Assembly: GCA_002471665.1 (NCBI GenBank)
Contig: DKQK01000002.1
Span: 34,952 to 98,951 of the forward strand
Direction of reading: 5' to 3'
Source: Gammaproteobacteria bacterium UBA7310
GTDB taxonomy: Bacteria > Pseudomonadota > Gammaproteobacteria > Pseudomonadales > Ketobacteraceae
Length of the DNA: 64,000 nt
Each line of letters starts with the position of its first letter. Within the stretch, counting starts at the first letter, position 1. Of the stretch, positions 1 through 8,595 are shown in pieces. Position numbers and translations under genes: made by a program. The notes beneath the pieces are model-generated. The model was not told where the DNA came from and did no database searches. It was given only the letters and a program-made list of their open reading frames with translations.

Positions 1-1167
1 GTGATTGCTGGTCAACTGAGAAGCCCCTTGCAGCGCATGCTCCTGCAATGGGCTCACTTCCCGTACGCTGTCATTGTTATGATCACGTACTTCGATATAG
101 TCACGCAACAAGGGGTGCATACGATATACGGCAGTGAATTCCTCGGTCAGGCTGAAAGGCACCCCTTCCAGTTGGGTGGGGCCACCAATAATACCGTCCG
201 TTGCCGCTTCACCCAGTTTCGGGAACCAGTACGGCATGAAACCGCGCCAGTTGGCAAACATGGCTTCGCGCAGGGTAAAGTTTTTCAGGATCGCAGGGGT
301 CCAATCCACAGTGTGGACTTTGGCCATCAGGGCCGCGTTGATCAGACGTGCGGTCTGGAACAGACGCTCATCGGACCAAGCGGGATAATTCTGCTTCAAC
401 ATATCGGCAATGGCGTTATGCTCTTTCACCCACAGGGTGTGCATCATCTCCAGGCCTACCCACCAATTGCGGTTAAAGCCGGTTTCCGGCAAGCCATCGT
501 CACCCATGGGCAACAGGCCGTTTTCCAGCCGCATTTTACCATCCACCATCGTCCGCAGGCTCAACACCTTGGCCTCAGAGGAACCGTAAATCTGGGAACC
601 GTCCCACCAGGCGGTGTTTTCATTAATGAACGTTGGAGCGCGACCGTCGGTTGGGTTTTTGGTGGGATCTGCAGGTGTGCGACCCACCGGCATGGTACCG
701 TCCCCACTGTTGTGGGAATCACCCGGGGCAACCGGCACATTAATCTGATCACTGTGATCACGCAGGCCGTGCTCGAACCAGTCATGAATCATGAACTGGA
801 TCCAGTTCGCAGCCAGGTAGTTGAGGAAAGGCACTTCCTTGACACCGCTCTCCCGCGTCAGCAGTTCCTGACTCAGGGTACGGGGATTGGGGGTCAACAG
901 GGTGGCTTCGTCGGGGAACGAAATGTCCGGATTGATATTACGCCCCATGCGCACACCCGCCATCCCCATGGCCGGTAAATCCAGATCATTACAGCGGCCG
1001 TCATAGGAGCGGTAGATCAAATCATCGGGCCCGCACTCCACAACCGGCCATTCACCTTCCGCATAGGTATCGAACAGGTTGTTTTCAAACAGTTCGCACC
1101 GTATTTGGCTAAGCGTAAGCAATCCAATCAGCGGTCCGAAGATCCACCATTTCATATATACGTTCAT
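1..1167 (-). CDS. alpha-dioxygenase-like animal haem peroxidase (3' end outside window)
   Basis: Translating the minus strand from the ATG at 1167 gives 389 uninterrupted codons up to the window edge. The N-terminus is hydrophobic (residues 6-20), so it may be exported or membrane-anchored. Residues 116-134 contain NWIQFMIHDWFEHG, with H128 as the expected distal haem histidine. WWDGSQIYGSS follows at 187-197 and KEHNAIAD at 248-255. VYRMH at 347-351 supplies the proximal histidine H351 and Y348, which matches the tyrosyl-radical tyrosine of cyclooxygenases and alpha-dioxygenases. This motif set is typical of the PGHS/alpha-dioxygenase branch. Those enzymes add O2 to fatty acids, often giving 2-hydroperoxides that decay to an aldehyde one carbon shorter. 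The C-terminal part is missing, so substrate and family branch remain inferred. It is divergent from the LuxR-type regulator at 1663, a plausible controller. Confidence 0.88.
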   Translation of the reverse strand, partial: MNVYMKWWIFGPLIGLLTLSQIRCELFENNLFDTYAEGEWPVVECGPDDLIYRSYDGRCNDLDLPAMGMAGVRMGRNINPDISFPDEATLLTPNPRTLSQELLTRESGVKEVPFLNYLAANWIQFMIHDWFEHGLRDHSDQINVPVAPGDSHNSGDGTMPVGRTPADPTKNPTDGRAPTFINENTAWWDGSQIYGSSEAKVLSLRTMVDGKMRLENGLLPMGDDGLPETGFNRNWWVGLEMMHTLWVKEHNAIADMLKQNYPAWSDERLFQTARLINAALMAKVHTVDWTPAILKNFTLREAMFANWRGFMPYWFPKLGEAATDGIIGGPTQLEGVPFSLTEEFTAVYRMHPLLRDYIEVRDHNNDSVREVSPLQEHALQGASQLTSNH

Positions 1168-1662
1168 AGTCGCTCCAAGTCGTTTTTATAATTATCAATC
1201 GATAACAACTGAAAGATACGGTCGCGTACCCTCATGATTGAAAGCATATCCAGTTTGTTCAAGTCAGACGCCGTACATAGGTATGGGAGGGAGGGGTGGA
1301 AGGGGCGTTACCCATCACAACTTGCGTAACTCAAATGAATTAATCGTTCAATTAAATCACCTGAGTAATGTTACGCTTCCGTAAGGCTTTGCAACCAATT
1401 GCTATGGTTTGTGGCGTATTTGAATTTTATACATGAGCGTACAGGTTTTTGGGCCTTATTTACGATATAAGTTAATTCCGGCCAAATAGTTGCCTTATCA
1501 AAGACCATACCGCGAGCACTGATAAAGAAGAAAACCGGTTTGATAAGATAACACCCTCCCTTAGCATGGGTGTTGATCCAAGGAAGTCATTGCTAGTGCA
1601 CAAACACCAGGGCTAGAATTCAGGCACAACATCGCATTCACTTTTGACCGACGACCAGAGTA
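1168..1662. promoter_or_regulatory. divergent intergenic region between haem peroxidase and LAL regulator
   Basis: These 495 bases hold no convincing gene. They must carry the promoters of both divergent genes. The stretch 1324-1376 is AT-rich and flanked by GCGTAAC (1324-1330) and its complement GTTACGC (1370-1376), with TCA and TGA just inside, giving an interrupted dyad. A second dyad, AACACCC (1550-1556) and GGGTGTT (1568-1574), lies about 90 bases before the regulator. Either could be an operator. I could not fix a promoter with confidence. Confidence 0.4.
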
Positions 1663-4356
1663 GTGCCCAAAGATCGAGCGATGAAAGCAACAAATAACAA
1701 GACCGTGGCAGCGGCGACCGATTTGCAATGTACACTACCCCGCAGTCGGCTCACAGACAGAATTTTGCGTACCCACCTCAACACGGTGTGGATCGGTGCT
1801 CCCCGGGGTTTGGGCAAAACCATCCTGTTGCGCCAATTGACCCAGTTGCTCCTGCTTACCATATCCCCACGCCGGGTTCTGGCCATCGATATCGATCAAC
1901 ACAACGCTCTCGGCAGTCTGTTACAGCACCTGCGCCACGCCTTGCCCGAAGCCACCGGCACAACACTCTCCTCATTGACGGAATTGCTACAGGCGTTGCT
2001 CGGCAAGCCTGCCAGGCGAGATACGCTACACCTGCTGATCGATGGCCTGGACACGCGCCAGCATGGCTCCCTGATCCACTATCTGATCGAAAGCAGCAAA
2101 GCATTCCCCGGCCAGATTCGGCTTTACCTGGCCGTCGACGATTTCGTGCCATTGCTTAATCACCGTTTATTCAATGACACCCGGATGTTGCATCTTGCCA
2201 TGGATGATCTACGTATGACGGAAGCAGAAATTCAGTCCCTGCTGGCTTTATACGGGGGCGCCCCCAACGATCATGATGCGCGCAGATTATTGCAGTTAAC
2301 CGATGGCATACCGGCCGCCCTCACCCAACTGTTGAGCAATGCTCCGGTATCCGGTACACCACGCCATCAGCTGTTATGCAATTGGATCGAACACAACCTG
2401 GTCAGTTACCTGGAACCCATGGAAGTGCTGCGCCTGGCCAGCCTGTCAATTCTGCGGGAATTCAATCTGCAGCAGGCCACCCGGCTGCTGGGCGTGCCGG
2501 GTGCTGAAACCCGCCGTTGGTTGCAGCGTTACATCCCACTGCTGTTTGTACACGACACCGAACAGGATCGGTTCGTCTGGTCGCAACTGATACAACCCTT
2601 CTTTTTTCACTGCCTGTTGAATCAATACCGGGATTTACTGCCCAATATTCTGAAGCGCTCCGAACCCTGGCTGACGGATAGCCATTTCGATGAGCGCTGT
2701 CTTGGATACCTGATTCAATCCATCAAGAAAGCCTGGGCACAGGACATCATACTGTCCAAATGCCGCACCTGGTTTGAGCAACGCAACGCATCTTCGTTAC
2801 TCCAACTGATGGAACACATCCCGGCGGACGACTGCCTGGCGCAAACCGAGCTGGCCCTGTATTACTGCTGGGCGCTGATTCTGCAGCGACGCATCAAAGA
2901 AGCGAACCGCTGGATCCAACTGATCGAGCAATACGATACCCCCGCAATTGAGTTGCAGGATAACCTGCTGGTGTTGCGCACCCTGACTCAGATTTTTGAT
3001 TATCCACGCCCACCTTGTCATCAAAGCGCGACGCTGCTGGAGCAGTGCCTGGACAAACACAGCCTGTTCCAAGGGGAAGTTCTGAGCTTTTATGCCAATA
3101 TGTTGCATGCAGTGGGCGCATCCGGGGTATCAAAAGAAGCTTTGCTGAAAGCCATCCGCTTCCATCAGTCCAATCACAATCTGAGCCACTTGAGCCATGC
3201 CCGCATGCTGTACTGGCGTTTTGAGTTCAACGAAGGTGAAACCGGTACCGTGCTGGAGGCCGCGCAACTTTACCTGCAGGAACTGAAACAAAACAAATGC
3301 CAATCTGAATCAGGTGATGACATGCTCGCCGTTGACCTGGCCATCGCCATGGTGCAAAGCGGCATCGCTGACTTCCTGCATGAACGCAACCACATGCCAG
3401 AAGCGAAAACGCTGTACCTGGAATCCATACCGGTGTTGACTCAATCGGAATGGACTTACACCAGTGTGGTGGCGCAGGTGGGCCTGACCCGACTGCTGAT
3501 CAATAGCGGCGATCACGAAGCGGCCAACCGGGAAATGGAGACGATCAAAAAGCGGGTCGTCAACCGGGAAAATACCGGCCTCAACGCCATTCTGTGTTTT
3601 GAGACCATGCGTATTCTGCGCTCCCAGGGTAAATCCGTGTTGCCGGCAGCAACCCAATATGAGATGGACCTTAATAATCTGACCATCGAATCGCTGTTTG
3701 AAGATCAACTGGACAAAGAACGTTTATTCTGGATCAAGTGTTACATCATGGTGTTGCTGGAACAAAAGAATTTCACCAGCGCGTTGATCTACGCCGTCAA
3801 AGGCCTGATCAAAAGTCTGCACCTGCGCGATAACCGCTGCCGCACGCAATTTGCCAACATCAAGGCGTTATGTGAATACGAGCTGGGGCAAAAACAGGAC
3901 GCCATCAAAAGCATCAACGAAGCCATGCAACTGGCACAGAAATACGGTTTTTTACAAACCATGCTGAGGGATGATTTTGGCTGGGGCAAAGTATGGTTGG
4001 AGGTGGACCAGAAACGGGCTTTCGATGCCCTCCTGGTTCCCAGCTTTATCAGCGAGATTCGCACTCAATTACAGGCGGGTACGGCAGATAACCATACTGC
4101 TGCCGGGCAACACCCGCTTGATGTCAGCCGTTCCGCCAAACTGGAAAGCTGCCGCCAGCTGGGATTAACAGAAAAAGAATACGAGATACTGAAGTTGTTG
4201 GCCGAAGGGCTGTGCAACAAGAAAATCGCCAGCCGCTCTCAGATTGCGCTGACCACCGTCAAATGGCATTTACAAAACATCTTTGGAAAACTTCAGGCGC
4301 GCAATCGGACTGAAGCCGTGGTGAAAGCGCAGGAACATTCCCTCATCGGACATTAG
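1663..4356 (+). CDS. MalT/LAL-type LuxR family transcriptional regulator
   Basis: This 897-aa protein has the layout of large ATP-binding LuxR regulators. An AAA-like NTPase region carries a Walker A at residues 46-53 (APRGLGKT) and a probable Walker B near LLIDGLD. A long helical repeat region resembling TPRs spans roughly 330-780. A C-terminal LuxR/GerE helix-turn-helix lies at about 833-885 (LTEKEYEILKLLAEG, then TTVKWHLQNIFGKL). Such proteins usually bind ATP and an inducer through the repeats and then activate a nearby operon. The start is uncertain: the frame opens with GTG at 1663, and an in-frame ATG at 1681 also lacks a strong Shine-Dalgarno sequence. The neighbouring divergent haem peroxidase is the obvious candidate target, but that is inference from position. 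Confidence 0.9.
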   Translation: MPKDRAMKATNNKTVAAATDLQCTLPRSRLTDRILRTHLNTVWIGAPRGLGKTILLRQLTQLLLLTISPRRVLAIDIDQHNALGSLLQHLRHALPEATGTTLSSLTELLQALLGKPARRDTLHLLIDGLDTRQHGSLIHYLIESSKAFPGQIRLYLAVDDFVPLLNHRLFNDTRMLHLAMDDLRMTEAEIQSLLALYGGAPNDHDARRLLQLTDGIPAALTQLLSNAPVSGTPRHQLLCNWIEHNLVSYLEPMEVLRLASLSILREFNLQQATRLLGVPGAETRRWLQRYIPLLFVHDTEQDRFVWSQLIQPFFFHCLLNQYRDLLPNILKRSEPWLTDSHFDERCLGYLIQSIKKAWAQDIILSKCRTWFEQRNASSLLQLMEHIPADDCLAQTELALYYCWALILQRRIKEANRWIQLIEQYDTPAIELQDNLLVLRTLTQIFDYPRPPCHQSATLLEQCLDKHSLFQGEVLSFYANMLHAVGASGVSKEALLKAIRFHQSNHNLSHLSHARMLYWRFEFNEGETGTVLEAAQLYLQELKQNKCQSESGDDMLAVDLAIAMVQSGIADFLHERNHMPEAKTLYLESIPVLTQSEWTYTSVVAQVGLTRLLINSGDHEAANREMETIKKRVVNRENTGLNAILCFETMRILRSQGKSVLPAATQYEMDLNNLTIESLFEDQLDKERLFWIKCYIMVLLEQKNFTSALIYAVKGLIKSLHLRDNRCRTQFANIKALCEYELGQKQDAIKSINEAMQLAQKYGFLQTMLRDDFGWGKVWLEVDQKRAFDALLVPSFISEIRTQLQAGTADNHTAAGQHPLDVSRSAKLESCRQLGLTEKEYEILKLLAEGLCNKKIASRSQIALTTVKWHLQNIFGKLQARNRTEAVVKAQEHSLIGH

Positions 4357-4361
4357 CAGGC

Positions 4362-4390
4362 AAAAAAAAAGCCACCTGACGGTGGCTTTC
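4362..4390. terminator. bidirectional intrinsic terminator
   Basis: A 9-bp perfect stem, AAAGCCACC (4368-4376) and GGTGGCTTT (4381-4389), encloses a TGAC loop and is flanked by an A-run on the left and T's on the right. It sits between the convergent regulator and fimV genes and can serve both strands. Confidence 0.85.
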
Positions 4391-4400
4391 CTGACTCAGT

Positions 4401-6182
4401 TCAGCTTGCGTCCCGATGCAGTGTCTCGTACTCAAAATCACCACGCAGCTGTTCTGCAATTTTAATGACGTCCTCGTCACCCATTCTGCGCAGCACTTCC
4501 ATCTGCTCGTCAAACGCATCCCAATCCTGGGATTTGGCGTACACCTGCATTAACCGCAGACGCAGATCCTTACGGCCCGGCCGCTTGGCAATCTCAGCAT
4601 GAATAACAGCCAGGGCTTTCTGATACTGCTTGTACAGAATGTAAAGGTCGATCATCTGATCAACATCGTCTTTACTGGCTTCTTCCTCTTCTTTTTCTTT
4701 GCGCACCTGCATCAAAGCGGCTTCCTGATGGGCAGCCTTTTCCTTGATCTGATGAATGGCCTTTTGTACCTGGTCCGGTGCATCCGCTTTGCTGCGGTCA
4801 CGTTTGGTACCAAACACCAACTCATACAGGTCTTCATCACGGATTGCTTCCGTGCGTTTGATTTCATCAACCTTACGTGCTCTTAGCCCCATCATCGCCA
4901 GCAGCAGGCCAAGCGGCAGCATGGCCAGCAGGTACCAGAATCCAGCACCGGATTTCTCGATAAGGGTGTTCGGGTCATTGCTGCCTGCACCAATCAGATC
5001 CTGAGCCACAGCACCCCGTGACGGGGTTTCCGGCAACGGCGCCGACTGCGCAGGTGGCTTGGTTTGTTGCAATGCAGAGGTTTGCGACGCAACCTGCTGC
5101 AGGGTCGGTGGTGGTGGCTCCGGCGCCAGTGTCTCAGCTTGCGCTTCTGCCTTGATTTCCTCGCTCAACTCCTGCGCCAGGGCAATGGTCGCGTTCATCG
5201 CAACACGCTGTTCCTGCATTCTTAGCATTTCCGCCTGCACCTTCTGCTGAAACGCCACCAGCTCTGCCCGCTCGGCCTGCAATTGCGCTAACTGCGCTTT
5301 CAGTTGATCCACTTCACTGATCTGTTGTTCAGTACCGGCAGCGCTCACGGGCACCACCACAGTGGCGGAGGGTTTGGTGTCTGCTGCGAAGGTTACCTCA
5401 GATTGGCGCTGCTGGTAACCAGTACTGGCCAATTGATCCAGTCGCGGTGATGCAGGCGCTTGCACCAGCCCCTGGGCCGGCACGGATAAGGTGGCACCTA
5501 ATTTGAGCAGGCTTCTGTCGCCACGGACAAAAGCCTGCGGATTGTGTTGGTACAACACATCCATTGTTTGCTGAATGGAGAGGCCGGTGGCAGCGCGGAA
5601 TTTCCCTGCCACTTTCCACAGGGAATCCCCGGCCTGAACCACATAACTGCCGTCCAGGGCGATGTCCGGTACAACAGACTTGGATGTATCGGGCTTGGCT
5701 ACAACGGGCTTGGGTTCAACCGGCGCCGGCCTGATCACCGCCTGCGCCACAACGGGGCTGAACTGCGCCTGCGGATTGCGCCAGCGCGAGGCGTAACCCG
5801 GGGGGTCCAATAACAGGTTGTAGCGACGATAGGTGGTACCTGAAGGCCAACTGAGCTCCACCACAATGTCCAGAAAAGGCTCCACGATACGTTTGGAAGT
5901 GCGCACCAGCACGGCCTTATGGCCCTGGGCAGTGGTCACCACATCAAACTGGATGCTGCCGTGGCTGTCTTCATAGCGGGCATCAAAACGTTGATACACC
6001 TCCATCTGCGCCAGGTTGACACGAATATCCGCCACCCCCAAATCCCCAGGGGACAACAACTGAATCTGTGCTTCCAAAGGTGAACCCAAATAAGACTGGA
6101 CGTCGATATTCCCCAAGCCCATTCCATTTGCGATACCAGCGTGCAGGGCAGCGCTGGCCAATAACATCGACCGATACTTCAT
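4401..6182 (-). CDS. fimV: FimV-type polar hub / peptidoglycan-binding membrane protein
   Basis: This 593-aa protein follows the FimV plan. It has a signal peptide (about 1-20) and the FimV N-terminal domain (about 22-135, with SYLGSPLEAQIQLLSP). A LysM motif follows at about 179-236 (YVVQAGDSLWKVAGKF). Then come a long coiled coil (about 286-348), a proline-rich stretch, one transmembrane helix (414-437) and an acidic cytoplasmic region ending in a TPR-like FimV C-terminal domain (about 505-585). FimV/HubP proteins bind peptidoglycan in the periplasm and organise the cell pole for type IV pili, twitching and c-di-GMP or cAMP signalling. It is shorter than the 900-aa Pseudomonas FimV because the acidic cytoplasmic linker is reduced. 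The gene stands alone and is convergent with the LuxR regulator. Confidence 0.88.
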   Translation of the reverse strand: MKYRSMLLASAALHAGIANGMGLGNIDVQSYLGSPLEAQIQLLSPGDLGVADIRVNLAQMEVYQRFDARYEDSHGSIQFDVVTTAQGHKAVLVRTSKRIVEPFLDIVVELSWPSGTTYRRYNLLLDPPGYASRWRNPQAQFSPVVAQAVIRPAPVEPKPVVAKPDTSKSVVPDIALDGSYVVQAGDSLWKVAGKFRAATGLSIQQTMDVLYQHNPQAFVRGDRSLLKLGATLSVPAQGLVQAPASPRLDQLASTGYQQRQSEVTFAADTKPSATVVVPVSAAGTEQQISEVDQLKAQLAQLQAERAELVAFQQKVQAEMLRMQEQRVAMNATIALAQELSEEIKAEAQAETLAPEPPPPTLQQVASQTSALQQTKPPAQSAPLPETPSRGAVAQDLIGAGSNDPNTLIEKSGAGFWYLLAMLPLGLLLAMMGLRARKVDEIKRTEAIRDEDLYELVFGTKRDRSKADAPDQVQKAIHQIKEKAAHQEAALMQVRKEKEEEEASKDDVDQMIDLYILYKQYQKALAVIHAEIAKRPGRKDLRLRLMQVYAKSQDWDAFDEQMEVLRRMGDEDVIKIAEQLRGDFEYETLHRDAS

Positions 6183-6369
6183 GGCTAATCTCGAATGCTC
6201 TCTGAAATTCCCTGCTTAAACTGTAGACCATTTCACAGAAATTTTGATTAACCCGTATACACAAGACATACGAAATATCGCAAAGACTTTCATTTGGCGC
6301 CAAATGACCGAATCTGGGTAATTAATTTCCCGTGCTATATTTCGCTAAGGCATAACGGGGAGGTGTGAC

Positions 6370-7281
6370 GTGGAAACCTGGTGCGAAGGGGTCTATTTTG
6401 AACCCGGACCAAACAAACCTAATTTGGCTGGAATCATTCTCAGTTGTGGTATTCACGGTGATGAAACCGGCCCCATCCATCTGTTGCAACGCCTGCACAA
6501 CGAATTACAGTTGGCGGCGCTAGCCCCTTCGCGACCGCTGTTGCTGATTTTCGGCAACCCTGACGCCATCCGGCACCAACAGCGTTATGTGGACAGTAAT
6601 CTGAACCGCCTGTTCACCCGCACCCCATCCCCCCAGCCGGTGGCCGGGGAAAGCCGTGAGGCAGCACGGGCCCGCCAACTGATGCAGGTCTGTCAGCGTT
6701 TTCAGCAGCAGGTACCGCAGGTGGATTTGCATCTGGATCTGCACAGCACCATCAAGCGTTCCTGTATTGAGCGTTTTGCCCTGACCCCGGTACACAGCGG
6801 CCACTACAGTGACCGCTGGCTTGGGCAGCTGTGGCAGGCAGGCTTCGGCGGCTTGGTGCACCAAACCCGGCGCGCCAATACTTTCTCCCAGTTTTCGTTG
6901 GATGTGCTGGGGGCGGATAGCTTTACCTTGGAGTGCGGCAGCCTGCAGCAGTCTGACGAACCCCACGACCAGCGCTTGTGGCACTGGCTGGTTAACTTGG
7001 TGGGTTCCGAAGTGGCCTGGCACACAAAGGAGCCCGGCGGCCGTCAGCAACCAGCGCTGCGGCAATTTACCGTGGCCGAGGAAATTATCCGGGCTTCCGA
7101 TCAGTTCCGTTTTTTAGTGGATGAAGGCTTACCGAACTTTAGCCAGCACCCCCCGGGTACGGCGATTTATCAGGAGGCCCGGGGCACCTTTACCATTGAC
7201 GAGGAACGCTTCAGCCTGTTCCTGAACAGTCGGGTTGAAACCGGTCAGCGTGCGGGATTACTGCTGAAACACCTACAATGA
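6370..7281 (+). CDS. astE: succinylglutamate desuccinylase AstE
   Basis: A 303-aa zinc carboxypeptidase-like enzyme that hydrolyses N2-succinylglutamate to glutamate and succinate, the last step of the AST arginine pathway. Expected zinc ligands are H29 and E32 (CGIHGDETGP) and H125 (LDLHSTIK). A later glutamate in TLECGSLQ fits the catalytic base. The start is GTG at 6370, chosen because GGGGAGG lies six bases upstream. Unlike the usual arrangement, in which astE follows astB in the same direction, this gene is inverted. It faces astB and overlaps its 3' end by nine bases. Confidence 0.93.
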   Translation: METWCEGVYFEPGPNKPNLAGIILSCGIHGDETGPIHLLQRLHNELQLAALAPSRPLLLIFGNPDAIRHQQRYVDSNLNRLFTRTPSPQPVAGESREAARARQLMQVCQRFQQQVPQVDLHLDLHSTIKRSCIERFALTPVHSGHYSDRWLGQLWQAGFGGLVHQTRRANTFSQFSLDVLGADSFTLECGSLQQSDEPHDQRLWHWLVNLVGSEVAWHTKEPGGRQQPALRQFTVAEEIIRASDQFRFLVDEGLPNFSQHPPGTAIYQEARGTFTIDEERFSLFLNSRVETGQRAGLLLKHLQ

Positions 7282-8595
7282 TGCATCCAACAGCGCCAGG
7301 GGCAAATCCAGTAACCGATAGAGGTTACGTGTGGTTTCCATCACCTGGCGGGTAAACTGCCAATCGGCCAATTGCTCCAGTGTCAGGCGCTCGGGATACT
7401 CCTTCTGCACCAACGCCACCAACTGCTCGTGCAGTTCATCATCCAGGATCAGCCTGCCTTTTAACGCCCGTAACGCTGCCTTGTCCAGATTCACCCGCAG
7501 TCGCAGGCAAGCAGGGCCGCCGCCGTTACGCATGCTTTGCTGCAAATCCACATAAGCAATCTCCTGCAGCGCCAGTTGTTGACGTAATTCCGTTTCCACA
7601 TACCGCTTCACCGCTGCATCCTGTTCACACTCCACCGGCAGCAGTAACACCCGATGGGCGGCGCCCCCCAGAATCTGGCTGTTGAACAAATAGCTGGATA
7701 CCGCCTGCTGCAGGCTGACGTCCGCCTCAGGCACCTGCACGATGGTGACCTGATCACCACTGCGCGAGCGCACCTCATCCAACACCTGCAGCTGATTCAA
7801 AAACGCCTGCTGGTGGCAGAGCAACAGTCCATCATGGGACAGGGCAATCACATCGTTGTGAAATACTCCGGCGTCAATGGCCTCGGGATTCTGTTTCACC
7901 AGCATGACCTGCTGCTCGGCAAGCCCCCCTAAACGGGCGATGGCGGCGCTGGCTTCGCGGGTTTGCCGGGATGGATAGCGGCTGGGTGTCCGTCCGCCAT
8001 TGGCATCATTACCGTAGACAAACACATGCAATGCCGCCTGCCGGGGCAACGCAATACGCATGTGGTTGGCGGCCCCTTCATCGGCGTAGGCCGCCACTGC
8101 CGGCAAGGGTGCAGTCACCTGAAAGTAATTTCGGTCAGCGAACACATAGCGCAACAGGGATGTGGTGGCAGCCGCCTCAATGCTGCGGTGAAAATGACTG
8201 AGCAGGTTGGCGGGCACCAATACCGTACGTTGCGATTCGTTATCACAAGCCGGTATCACCGTGGCGGCATTGGCCACCCACATGGCCGAAGCGGAACTGC
8301 ACATGCTCAACAGATGGGGTGACTGCTGCCACACCTGGGTCAGGATGGCCTGCAGGGAACCCTGAAATCCCAACTGGCGCAGCACCGAAAAATTCGGCCG
8401 CAATTGCGGCGGCAACACGCCCTGGATAAAGCCACGATCCATCAACCAGCGCATTTTTTCCAACCCCTGCAACGCCGCCTGACGGGGATTGGATACTGCA
8501 CCCTGGTGGCCTATGGAGGCCAGATTGCCAAATGCCAATCCTGCATAGTGATGAGTGGGGCCAACCAAGCCATCAAAATTCACCTCACAGGACAT
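7273..8595 (-). CDS. astB: N-succinylarginine dihydrolase AstB
   Basis: AstB converts N2-succinylarginine to N2-succinylornithine, ammonia and CO2. The ATG at 8595 gives 440 aa beginning MSCEVNFDGLVGPTHHYAGL, close to the 447 aa of the E. coli enzyme, so the longer open frame upstream is not used. The catalytic triad is visible at nearly the same numbering as E. coli: E173 (ADEGAANH), H246 (FHNDVIALSH) and C363 (GGGPACLRL). Its start overlaps the end of astD by 11 bases, which suggests translational coupling. Its 3' end overlaps that of the opposing astE. Confidence 0.95.
   Translation of the reverse strand: MSCEVNFDGLVGPTHHYAGLAFGNLASIGHQGAVSNPRQAALQGLEKMRWLMDRGFIQGVLPPQLRPNFSVLRQLGFQGSLQAILTQVWQQSPHLLSMCSSASAMWVANAATVIPACDNESQRTVLVPANLLSHFHRSIEAAATTSLLRYVFADRNYFQVTAPLPAVAAYADEGAANHMRIALPRQAALHVFVYGNDANGGRTPSRYPSRQTREASAAIARLGGLAEQQVMLVKQNPEAIDAGVFHNDVIALSHDGLLLCHQQAFLNQLQVLDEVRSRSGDQVTIVQVPEADVSLQQAVSSYLFNSQILGGAAHRVLLLPVECEQDAAVKRYVETELRQQLALQEIAYVDLQQSMRNGGGPACLRLRVNLDKAALRALKGRLILDDELHEQLVALVQKEYPERLTLEQLADWQFTRQVMETTRNLYRLLDLPLALLDASL

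Noticed and set aside
1..978. Long plus-strand open frame of 325 codons at the window start
   Set aside because: It lies entirely opposite the haem peroxidase gene, whose motifs are unmistakable; the frame is low-quality antisense.
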